Source of the DNA: an uncultured Anaeroplasmataceae bacterium
GTDB lineage: Bacteria; Bacillota_I; Bacilli_A; Acholeplasmatales; Anaeroplasmataceae
Reading direction: 5' to 3'
Assembly (NCBI GenBank): GCA_944325035.1
Contig: CALUYM010000002.1
Location: 71,329 to 135,328 of the forward strand
Length of the DNA: 64,000 bases
Below are positions 7,804 to 16,032 of this stretch, piece by piece. The notes below the pieces were generated by a model. It had not been told where the DNA came from. It was given only the letters and a program-made list of their open reading frames with translations, and ran no database searches. The translations under genes were made by a program, and so were the position numbers. Each line of letters opens with the position of its first letter. Within the stretch, counting starts at the first letter, position 1.

Positions 7804-8539
7804 ATGAACAATATTGAAATAAAAATTGACTATTTTAGTGCTACGTTTCCACTTGATGTAGACGATAATGAATTGACAATGTTTAAGGCTCATGAGATGG
7901 TTGCACTCATGTCAAAATACTTAAACGTTAAAAAACTTTGAAGTGGCTAAAGCAAAGTTTGCAACTAATAATTTTAATTATCAATTTTCATTAGTCGAAC
8001 ATATTATCTTAAGATTAGATGGGCCAATGAATGATTGTTATCAAAAGACATGTCATCTTGAAATGAAAGGTGAAGGTTGTCGTGATTTTGAAAAAAGAAA
8101 TCCTGATAAAAATTGGGTTAATTTAATCTATTTTATGGTTAAACTTAATGCAAGGTTTAAACGAATAGATATTGCCATAGATGATTTTAAAGGTGAGTAC
8201 GTTACAAAAGGGTGGTTACTTGAAAGAATTAATAAAGAACAGTTTACATACGTATTTAGGTCAGAACCTAATCCGTTAGGAACTTTAAAAAATGGATTGA
8301 TAATTCAATTTAGTTCAAATGAATCAAAGGTTGAACTTGCTAAGATTGACGATGCAATTCCTAATCAATTTGAAGCATATATGAAAGCCGCTAGACCATA
8401 TGTATCAATGTGTTTGTTCTTAAAGTATTTGCAGGTTCTTCGTGATCTATATTTATTTGAACTTGAAATACCTAAAGCCACAAACCTTTATGCTGTAGAG
8501 AACTATGACGAAAGTGAAGCTATTTTAGCTAGAAATTAA
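7804..8539 (+). pseudogene. Frameshifted Rep_trans/MobT-like initiator
   Basis: An ATG with RBS GGAAGGAG opens a 45-residue frame (KIDYFSATFPLDVDDNE) that stops at TGA. The continuation is in another frame (FEVAKAKFATNNFNYQFSL) to 8539. Removing one A from the A6 run at 7930-7935 joins them. The body has the replication-initiation-factor signature FKRIDIAIDDFKGEYV, an upstream MKGEGCRDFEKRNPDK phrase, and GLIIQFSSNESK. The total of about 244 residues is shorter than the usual 300-400, and the region after GLIIQFSS diverges, so an internal deletion is also likely. The intact protein would nick an origin for rolling-circle replication or transfer of the element. Confidence 0.7.
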
Positions 8540-8618
8540 AGATTTTAAATAGTTTCTTATGATAAGTATGAAGATGGTCCAAGTGAGTTGGTTGTAAGAA
8601 AAAGAAAGGTGATTAATT

Positions 8619-8885
8619 ATGTTATGTGATGGAAAAGGTTTTTTCCGTAAAGAAGCTACATATGAACGAATTAAAGAAGATGCTATGGGTAGTGCATACC
8701 ATATTTGCTTACACCTTGCTAAAAACTTCGATAATTATCGAGATGATGAGTCATTTGTTGAAGATGTGAAATACCAAAATACTTTATTAGAGTTGATGAA
8801 AGAATAACCTAATGATGAAAATTTTAATATGTGGGAAGAAACATTAGAAGATATCAATAAATATTTAAATAATTTAAAGAATTAA
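8619..8885 (+). pseudogene. Small element gene with premature stop
   Basis: A GAAAGGTGAT RBS and ATG give 62 residues (MLCDGKGFFRKEATYERIKE...), ending at TAA 8805-8807. The same frame then continues without interruption for 25 codons (PNDENFNMWEETLEDINKY) to a second TAA. The continuation has the same acidic, protein-like composition, so the first stop looks like a nonsense mutation in an 88-codon gene. No family recognised. Position after rep suggests an element accessory gene. Confidence 0.45.
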
Positions 8886-9369
8886 GCACTAACGTTTATG
8901 GTACGTGCTTTATTATACAAAAAATGAAGAAACTGAAATTAATGATTGTTTTAAAATTGAATGTTATTGATAAAATTAACTCTAGAGTAGAATTTAATGA
9001 TAAGTGGAACAATCAAAACGTTTTTATAGAGAGGAAAATAAGTATATCATGTATTACTTAATAAAAACAATTATAATATAATCCCTAATAAAGTTCTTGA
9101 AATTGATGGTATATTATAAATAGCTTTGTTTGGAGTAAGTTGAATCAATAGGATAACAACTAATGTTTTAAAGCATATCATTGTAAATATTGTAATATTA
9201 GTAGAACAAGAAATACAAGCCAACTACCCATAATAAATATATAATTTAAAATAAAAATATCTTATATTTACAATTTGTTTAAATATGTTATACTTTACTT
9301 GAAATTTATAAAATAATACCTAGTCAAATTTATTTATGCGTTATTATATGAAAATGATGGGGGGAAAAT
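8886..9369. other. Non-coding stretch at the right edge of the decayed element
   Basis: AT-rich, stops in all frames. No gene, hairpin or repeat that I can support. The GGDEF gene RBS (GGGGGGAAAAT) lies at its right end. Confidence 0.5.
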
Positions 9370-10314
9370 ATGAGTGAATTGATAAAACTAACTAAAAAAC
9401 TTTGGAATGAATATTTTAGTGGTGATGTTAACAACATTTCCAAGCTTAGTAATATGTTTGAAGAATATAGTGTAATAATTGGAACTGGAAAACATGAATT
9501 TTATTACAATCTAGAAGAGTTTAAGGTAGCTATCAATGCTGAATTTCAAGAAAGAAAAGATATAAAATTTAAAATACAATATCTAGAGTGTGATGAGATT
9601 GTAATAAGCAGTGATGCGTCACTTATTTATGGTAAAGTTGCAATTAGATGGAAGAATGATGAAGGAACTGTAGCTATAAACATGGATAGTAGATTTTCTA
9701 TATTATATAAAAAAATAAATAAATTATGGAAAATATTACACATTCATCAATCTACACCTAATCTTGAACAAATTGGAGAAGAATCTTATCCTAAGACTTT
9801 AGTTCATGAGGTTGAAACAGCACATGAAAAAATAAATTTACTTTCGCAATTAGTAGAAACAGATGGATTGACAGGCTTAATTAATATACGAACTTTAAAA
9901 GAAAGATATATTAATTGGGATAAGAATAATGCTTGGATTTTTGTGATTGATATTGATAATTTTAAGGAAGTAAATGATAATTACGGACATTTGCAGGGGA
10001 ATAATGCTTTAATATCTTTAGCTAATATTTTGATAAATAACATAAGAAAAACAGATCTTGCATGTAGAATGGGTGGAGACGAATTTATTTTATTGTGCGC
10101 TGGCTTAAGGACACCGGAAGATGCTAAAAATCTTGCTAGGCGTATAATGAATGATGTGTTAATTTGGACTAAAGAAAATTCTCCATTTTATAGTATTTCA
10201 ATGGGGATTACTCGCTTAGGTGTTGATGAATTATTTGATGTAGCATTTAAAAGAGCTGATCAAGCTTTATATGATTCTAAACGAAGTGGTAAGAGTCAAA
10301 TTTCTTTTTTATAA
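9370..10314 (+). CDS. Diguanylate cyclase: NTF2/SnoaL-like domain plus GGDEF
   Basis: A 314-residue soluble protein making c-di-GMP from two GTP. Residues about 1-130 form an NTF2/SnoaL-like domain (LWNEYFSGDVNNISKLSNMF at the start, FSILYKKINKLWKILHIHQS at the end), a probable small-ligand sensor. A short coiled coil (HEVETAHEKINLLSQLVE) leads to the GGDEF domain from TDGLTGL. The active site G235-G236-D237-E238-F239 is intact. RKTD at 226-229 with five residues before GGDEF fits the product-inhibition I-site. A GGGGG-rich RBS precedes the ATG. The PilZ glycosyltransferase at 16033 is a plausible effector. No TM segment is seen, so the sensing is cytosolic. Confidence 0.92.
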   Translation: MSELIKLTKKLWNEYFSGDVNNISKLSNMFEEYSVIIGTGKHEFYYNLEEFKVAINAEFQERKDIKFKIQYLECDEIVISSDASLIYGKVAIRWKNDEGTVAINMDSRFSILYKKINKLWKILHIHQSTPNLEQIGEESYPKTLVHEVETAHEKINLLSQLVETDGLTGLINIRTLKERYINWDKNNAWIFVIDIDNFKEVNDNYGHLQGNNALISLANILINNIRKTDLACRMGGDEFILLCAGLRTPEDAKNLARRIMNDVLIWTKENSPFYSISMGITRLGVDELFDVAFKRADQALYDSKRSGKSQISFL

Positions 10315-10410
10315 AATTTGTCTTAATCCTTAACTAAGTACTTTTTTATTTGCTTACGTATTTACCTTTATTTATATAGAGTAATGATTGCGATATAATT
10401 TGCAAAACAA

Positions 10411-10448
10411 AAAAACTATAAAGTATCTTTTTCGACTTTATAGTTTTT
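10411..10448. terminator. Bidirectional terminator between GGDEF and GNAT genes
   Basis: 14-bp perfect stem (AAAAACTATAAAGT with ACTTTATAGTTTTT) around a 10-base loop. It serves both convergent genes; the GNAT stop codon lies in its 3' arm. Confidence 0.8.
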
Positions 10449-10971
10449 TATCTTTATTATTTTTTAAATGATAATTATTAATTTTCACTAGATATGGTTT
10501 GAATGAACTCAATATTTTTTCAGTTTCATTTTCAAATGTAAATTCATTTTTTAAAATAACTCGATTACTACCAATATTATCCTTTAAAGCTTTAACTGTA
10601 ATTTTCTCATAACCTAAACTAAATAAATATGTTGTAAATAGCTTTAAAACCTCAGTCATTAATCCTTTATTCCAATATTTTCGGCTTAAGGTATAACCAA
10701 TTTCTGGAATATTATTTTCTAATCTTACAACATCAATTGTACCAATCAGTTCATTGTTATCTTTAAGAACAATTCCATAGCGAATAGTATCTTCTTGTTC
10801 ATAGTCTTTAAGCCAAGATTTTACAATCATCTCAGTTGTTTTTTTATCTTTATGTGTTGGCCAAGTTAAATATTTTGATACTTCATCATCACTTGCCCAG
10901 TTTTCATAAATTGCATCCACATCTGTTAATTCTATTTTTCTTAAATAAGTTCTATCAGTTTGCAATTCCAT
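10438..10971 (-). CDS. GNAT-family N-acetyltransferase (RimJ/RimL-like)
   Basis: A 177-residue acetyltransferase of the RimJ/RimL-like GNAT type, transferring acetyl from acetyl-CoA to an amino group. It has the N-terminal beta strand TDRTYLRKIELTDVDAIYENW, the central NELIGTIDVVRLE and PEIGYTLSRKYWNKGLMTEV, where the acetyl-CoA pyrophosphate loop sits, and a late NIGSNRVILKNEFTFE in place of the usual N-x-S-x-rvlek-GF. The length is normal. It is convergent with the GGDEF gene and shares its terminator. The substrate (ribosomal protein, antibiotic or metabolite) cannot be inferred. Confidence 0.88.
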   Translation of the reverse strand: MELQTDRTYLRKIELTDVDAIYENWASDDEVSKYLTWPTHKDKKTTEMIVKSWLKDYEQEDTIRYGIVLKDNNELIGTIDVVRLENNIPEIGYTLSRKYWNKGLMTEVLKLFTTYLFSLGYEKITVKALKDNIGSNRVILKNEFTFENETEKILSSFKPYLVKINNYHLKNNKDKKL

Positions 10972-11434
10972 CTTAATTTACCTATAAATAAAGAAAAATT
11001 TAGTAGTTATTTGACATATCTTAGCAAAACTTTTATATATCTAGCTATTTTTCTTATTTATTTTTCCTTTCTATTTATTTACATATTTGTACATACGCTT
11101 TAAAATAATTAAATGAAATTCTAATGTATTTTTATTAATTATTATACCAAAAAAGTTAATAAAGTAAAGTTAAATTGATAAAATTAAATTAAGATTTAAT
11201 TAATTAAAAATATATTTATGAAATCAATTACAGATATAGAAAATTTGGTTTTGATATAGATAGTTATCAATATAGGTTTCCTTTAATATGATTTCTCTTA
11301 CGAAATTCAGGTATTATTTGATTAAAACTTGAATTTTTTTGTATTTTTACATAAAAATAGCAATAACATATATGAAATAAAGTATATTTAAAGGAAAAAT
11401 CATGGTAAAATAAAAAGGGAAAATAGGTGAGGAT
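10972..11434. other. AT-rich intergenic region
   Basis: Lies between divergent genes and contains both promoters by necessity, but no -35/-10 pair stands out from the general AT richness. No coding potential or clear hairpin seen. Confidence 0.5.
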
Positions 11435-12892
11435 ATGGAATCAAATAGTAAAAACTATATTGATAATTATGAAAATTATCGAACAAATATTGTAAAAATT
11501 TTATCATTTTTATTAGGTGTTAAAGAAGAAATATTAGATATTAATTTACCAAAAATAAAAAAAGAAGAATATGAAAAAAATCAAAATTTAAAAATTATAA
11601 GATGTCTTTCTATAATTAGAATGAATTTTTTGATTAATCCTAAAGTAATCAATGAAGGTAGAATTAATTTGATTTCAATTGAGCAAATGCCAGATTATGT
11701 TGATGTTGAAGCTATTAAATATTTAAGAGATAAAGGAATTGAAGTTATAAGATCTAATGTTAGTTTAAGTGTTATGATTGCTTATATTAATCAATTTATT
11801 TTAGAACAAATTGATAAAATTAGACCACATTTTCCAGTTTGGATTAAGTGGGAATATATAAAAAACTTATTTTTAATGCCAGGTTGTTATGCTGGAGTTA
11901 ATGGTATTAACTTAAACAGTAAAACTAATAAAAATAAGATACTAAGTGAAATAAATAATGTTAAACGACTATTATTTCTTAATAAGCAGTTTTATCCATA
12001 TGGTCTATACTTATATTGGCCAAAAGAAAAAATGAATGATTATTATGGAAATATTCTATTTAATGATGAAAAATTTTTAAGACTTCTTTATAGCGCTTAT
12101 GGGAATACATTTCATGCAAATAATTATGTTATTGATGCACCGATTATTACTAAAGACATTGTATATGATTTTATTGATACAGCAAGCAATGTTAGTGTAC
12201 TAGTAGATTGTGAAAACGTTGATCCATTTAGATTTGCTGCGGTATTTTTAAATTTACATAAAGATAAAATTCAAAAAATTAAAAAAATTATTCTATATGA
12301 TGATGTAAATACTTCAAATGCCTGGGATTATTTAGAACGAATTGTTAATATTCCTGTAGAACATAAAGAAATTGAACGAGTTGTCGAAGGAAAATCCTTA
12401 GTAGATATAGCTATAACAGCTGGTGCTTGTAAGGAATACTATGAGAATAAAATAGAATCAATTATTTTGGCATCCTCGGATTCAGATTTTTGTGGTTTGT
12501 TTCAAAGTATGCCCTCAGCTCGTTACCTAGTATTAAATGAATCAGATAAAACGTCAAATGCTACACTTTTAGCTTTAAAAGAAAAAGGTATTAATTATTG
12601 TTTCATTGATAGTTTTGCTCAAGCGGAAGCGCAATCTTTTCGTGAAAATGTATTGTATGAAAATTTAAAAGAAATAATTGAAGAATTTAATGAACATAAA
12701 ATTTTTCCATATGATAATCCAGATGATTTATTAGAAGCTGTTTTTGAACCAAGCCATATCCAAGGAACATATTGCGAAATTAAGCAAGAAAAAGAAATAT
12801 TTAAGACCAAGTATTTGAAAGTCGGATTTATCATTCGAGTTGTTGAAAAAGATGGGAAATCTATATATAGGATGGAAATTAATAAGGCTTAA
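11435..12892 (+). CDS. NYN-domain protein, putative ribonuclease
   Basis: A 485-residue protein with an unrecognised helical N-terminal region (residues 1-250) and a NYN (PIN-like) domain at about 252-410. The acidic metal-site residues are visible: VLVDCEN with D258 and E260, KSLVDIAITAGA in the middle, and ILASSDSDF with D349 and D351. These are the hallmarks of PIN/NYN metal-dependent RNases. The C-terminal 80 residues (YENLKEIIEEFNEHKIFPYD... VGFIIRVVEKDGKSIYRM) look like a small winged or OST-HTH-like RNA-binding unit, which is inference. No neighbours in an operon. The substrate is unknown; it could act in RNA turnover, tRNA cleavage or defence. Confidence 0.8.
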   Translation: MESNSKNYIDNYENYRTNIVKILSFLLGVKEEILDINLPKIKKEEYEKNQNLKIIRCLSIIRMNFLINPKVINEGRINLISIEQMPDYVDVEAIKYLRDKGIEVIRSNVSLSVMIAYINQFILEQIDKIRPHFPVWIKWEYIKNLFLMPGCYAGVNGINLNSKTNKNKILSEINNVKRLLFLNKQFYPYGLYLYWPKEKMNDYYGNILFNDEKFLRLLYSAYGNTFHANNYVIDAPIITKDIVYDFIDTASNVSVLVDCENVDPFRFAAVFLNLHKDKIQKIKKIILYDDVNTSNAWDYLERIVNIPVEHKEIERVVEGKSLVDIAITAGACKEYYENKIESIILASSDSDFCGLFQSMPSARYLVLNESDKTSNATLLALKEKGINYCFIDSFAQAEAQSFRENVLYENLKEIIEEFNEHKIFPYDNPDDLLEAVFEPSHIQGTYCEIKQEKEIFKTKYLKVGFIIRVVEKDGKSIYRMEINKA

Positions 12893-13158
12893 AATTTTTA
12901 ATATGTAGAAGATAGTAAATGAAATAAAAAAAGATTTTTTAATAGTTATGCTAATGATTAAAAGAAAGGAGTATGTCAAAAAAGAATACTATAAAATTTA
13001 TAACGATAAGTTAGCTGAGTTATATAAAAATGTAAAATTCTAAAATAATTTTAAATATAAAAGCATTAATTATGGTTTTTAGCATTTAGATAATTGTATA
13101 AATTAGCTACGACTTAGTTAATAAAATTAAATGGTATACAATTTTGGCATTTAATATT

Positions 13159-14037
13159 ATGTTAAGACAAATAAAATATTTTCAAGCTGTGGTTAAGTAT
13201 AATAGTTTTAGTAAAGCAGCATTAGAATCAAATATATCTCAATCTGCTATTTCTCAGCAGATTATGACACTTGAAAATGAATTAGGTTTTAAGTTATTAG
13301 ATCGCCACAATCGTAGTTTTAACTTGACAAAAGCTGGAGAGCATTTTTATCGAAAGACACTTGTTTTGGTATCTGATTATGAACGAATAATAAAGGAATC
13401 CAAAAAAATCGATTAAAATGATGAATATGTTATCAAACTCGGTGTCTTACGTACCTATAGAGGCGAGGATTTAGCTAGAATTATTTCCATGTTTAGCAAT
13501 AAATATCCTGATGTAAAGCTAGAAATTATTTATGGAAATCATGATGAATTATATCGTATGTTAATAAGTGAAGAAATTGATATTGCATTTAATGATCAAA
13601 GAAGAAAGTTTTCCGACGGATATAATAATATTTTATTATCAGTTAGAAAAACATTTGTTGAAGTTTCAATAAATTCAAAACTGGCTAAGTTAAAAAAAAT
13701 AACTGCAGAGGATTTGAAAAATATTCCATGTATTTTAGTTAGTTCAGATAATCAAAAAGATATAGAATACGAATATTATTATAATATCATGGGATTTAAA
13801 GGCGATTATTTATTTGTAAGTGAACCACATCAAGCAAGACTTATGGTAATGAATAATCAAGGATTTATGATCGTTGATGAGGGTTCTATGGAAGAATCAA
13901 TGTTCATTAAAAGAATAGAACTTTGTGTAAATGATTTTCAACATACTAAAAACTATTGTTTATTTTGGGAAAAAGAAAATTCAGGATATTACATTGAAGA
14001 ATTAGCAGAATGCTTTAAACAAGTCTTAAAGAACTGA
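13159..14037 (+). pseudogene. LysR-family regulator interrupted by an in-frame stop
   Basis: The start ATG at 13159 gives MLRQIKYFQAVVKYNSFSKAA, a typical LysR winged helix with QSAISQQIMTLENELGFKLLDR. The frame reaches TAA at 13414-13416 after KESKKID, then continues in the same frame with NDEYVIKLGVLRTYRGEDL and the whole substrate-binding domain (NKYPDVKLEIIYGNHDELYRML, IDIAFNDQRR) to 14037. The total of about 292 codons is the normal LysR length, so a single nonsense change (for example CAA to TAA) breaks the gene. It sits about 105 bp upstream of the AhpD-like/cupin pair in the same direction and was probably its regulator. Confidence 0.88.
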
Positions 14038-14142
14038 CATAAAATCTATACTTTGTATAAGAAAAACTTATTAAAATGATTTAATAATTAAATTGAAAGA
14101 ATTAAGAAATCATTCTATACTTTTATTGAAGGGAATGATAAT

Positions 14143-14838
14143 ATGGTTACAAAAAGCGAACTATTTAATTTAAAATTTGATATGGAATTAGAGAATATTT
14201 TAAATAACGTCTTAGAAGGGATTCTTTTAAGAGAAATACTGACTAATAAACAAAAAAGTATTATTTTAATAACTGTATTTACTACATTAGAGCAAAAAAA
14301 ATTATTAAAAAAACAAATAGAATATGCTTTAAATATAGGTTTAACAATAGATGAAATAAAAGAAACTATTTATCAGACAACGCCATATATTGGATTTGCT
14401 AAAGTAATAAGTGCTTTAGAAGAAATGAATTGTCTATTTAACGAAAAGAAAATCAATTACAATGTCCAAAATTCTACAGTTGATTCTAATACTCGCTTTG
14501 AAAAAGGTTTACATACACAACAAACTATATTTGGTAAAGAGAATATTAATAAAATGCGTGAAAATGCGCCTTTTGAATTAAAACATATTCAAGATTTACT
14601 TTCAGCTTATTGTTTTGGTGATTTTTATACCAGAAAAGTTTTTGATTTAAAGACGAGAGAATTAATTACATTTACTACAATTATCTCGTTAGGAGGATGC
14701 GAAAATCAAGCTAAAGCCCATGCAAAAGCAAATTTGATGGTTGGAAATACTAAAGAAATGTTGATTGAGGCATGTACACTTGCCTTACCATTTATCGGAT
14801 TTCCAAGATGTTTAAATGCAATTAATACAATAGAGTAG
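14143..14838 (+). CDS. Carboxymuconolactone decarboxylase (AhpD-like) family protein
   Basis: A 231-residue protein with two CMD repeats. Repeat 1 (about 35-100) ends in the family phrase ALNIGLTIDEIKETIYQTTPYIGFAKVISAL. Repeat 2 (about 150-231) has the conserved cysteine/histidine segment GGCENQAKAHAKANLMVG and ends LPFIGFPRCLNAI. The usual CxxC of AhpD peroxidases is not seen; a single Cys with a His seven residues on matches gamma-CMD-type or thiol-dependent members. The stop (TAG) is adjacent to the next RBS. With the cupin it forms a conserved Firmicutes pair, probably handling small quinone-like or reactive electrophiles (inference). Confidence 0.88.
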   Translation: MVTKSELFNLKFDMELENILNNVLEGILLREILTNKQKSIILITVFTTLEQKKLLKKQIEYALNIGLTIDEIKETIYQTTPYIGFAKVISALEEMNCLFNEKKINYNVQNSTVDSNTRFEKGLHTQQTIFGKENINKMRENAPFELKHIQDLLSAYCFGDFYTRKVFDLKTRELITFTTIISLGGCENQAKAHAKANLMVGNTKEMLIEACTLALPFIGFPRCLNAINTIE

Positions 14839-14847
14839 GTGAAAAAT

Positions 14848-15261
14848 ATGAAAAAAGAATTTGATAATATTTTTGGTATAGGTAATAAAAATGATGCATA
14901 TGCTAAATTTTTCATTGGTCAAAGTTATTTGAACATGTTAAATTTAGAAGGAGTTACAGTTGCAAATGTAACTTTTGAACCAGGATGTAGAAATAATTGG
15001 CATATTCATCAGGCTTCGCAAGGTGGAGGACAAATCTTATTAGCAGTGTCAGGGATAGGCATTTATCAAGAATGGAACGAATCGCCTCGTATTTTAAAAC
15101 CAGGGGATGTTGTTTACATAAAACCAGGTGTAAAACATTGGCATGGTGCTTCTTTGAATTCATGGTTTGCACATATAGCAATTGAAATCCCAGGTGAAAA
15201 TGCATCTACAAAATGGCTTGAGGCTGTAAATAATGAAGATTATGTAAAAGTAAATCAATAA
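14848..15261 (+). CDS. Cupin-domain protein paired with the CMD protein
   Basis: A 137-residue single-domain cupin. The metal-binding barrel is seen in NNWHIHQASQGGGQILLAV (motif 1, two histidines) and LKPGDVVYIKPGVKHWHGAS (motif 2). The first histidine pair, the following glutamine, and the motif-2 histidine are the usual metal ligands. The ATG at 14848 has an AGGTGA RBS at good spacing; a GTG at 14839 is too close to it. It starts 9 bp after the CMD stop, so the two are co-translated. The usual annotation for such pairs is a cupin acting with carboxymuconolactone decarboxylase. A strong terminator ends the operon. Confidence 0.9.
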   Translation: MKKEFDNIFGIGNKNDAYAKFFIGQSYLNMLNLEGVTVANVTFEPGCRNNWHIHQASQGGGQILLAVSGIGIYQEWNESPRILKPGDVVYIKPGVKHWHGASLNSWFAHIAIEIPGENASTKWLEAVNNEDYVKVNQ

Positions 15262-15346
15262 AACAATAGCGCATTTATACTATGTTTTATAAAAAATTAA
15301 ATTATAAGGAAATATTTAGTTGGTTTAATATTTTATAACTGAGATA

Positions 15347-15391
15347 AGCATAGAATAATTCTTATACGAAAATTATTCTATGCTTTTTTTA
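15347..15391 (+). terminator. Strong terminator of the CMD-cupin operon
   Basis: Perfect 14-bp stem (AGCATAGAATAATT with AATTATTCTATGCT), 10-base loop and seven T. Confidence 0.9.
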
Positions 15392-16032
15392 TAGTTTTAA
15401 ATGAATCACAATAAATTATTCTTATTTTTTTAATTAGCTTTTAGAGTGACTAAATTAAATATTAATTAAGTTATAAAGTAATTATTTTTATTGTTTTTGC
15501 CATTTTTATATGCAAGAATAATTAAAATAAAGTGTATTAAATGCAAAATGAGATAATATTCTTCACATTAAAAAGAATGAATAACTGATAGTTGTCAGAT
15601 GTATGTTAAACCTGAATATTATTTCTATGGAACGTGTTATGATACAATACTTTAGGGGGTATTGACTATCTTAAAAATCTAGTTTATTCACAATCAATGT
15701 ATTTTTTAATGTCATGATTAAAAATTAATAAGGAAGATATAAGTATGACTGGTAGGAAAGTATATAAAATAACTAAATTTTATTTTACCAATCATAGAAG
15801 TTAATTTTTTGATTTGTTTAATCTTTTTTATTTTGGATAAATAATTATTATTGTAAATATTAAAACAAATTAGTTTTTAAAAAAAAATAAAAATTTGGTT
15901 TTCTCTTATTCTAAATATAAGCAAAAATATAGATTTTTAGACAAAAAATGTAGTATAATCATTATCGGAAAATTATTCCAATTAACTTAAAATGTCAATA
16001 GTAAAAATTTTATTAAAAAGGGAGTTTTAATA
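15392..16032. other. Long AT-rich leader/intergenic region before the PilZ glycosyltransferase
   Basis: 640 bp without coding potential. I looked for a c-di-GMP riboswitch, expected upstream of such a gene, and did not see the conserved GEMM core. The RBS AAAGGGAG lies just before the start at 16033. Confidence 0.5.

Noticed and set aside
12948..13043. 31-codon frame (MLMIKRKEYVKKEYYK...)
   Set aside because: No RBS, very short, and in lysine-rich AT DNA where such frames are expected by chance; it could be a scrap of an older gene.
5978..13416. Reassignment of TAA to a sense codon
   Set aside because: Many intact genes here end in TAA at the expected length (pyk, rplS, cupin), so interrupted frames are better explained as decay or error.
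14954..15205. Frames overlapping the cupin gene on both strands
   Set aside because: Shadows of the cupin coding sequence without RBS or family features.
15392..16032. Expected c-di-GMP riboswitch upstream of the PilZ glycosyltransferase
   Set aside because: The conserved GEMM core bases were not seen; only AT-rich sequence is present.
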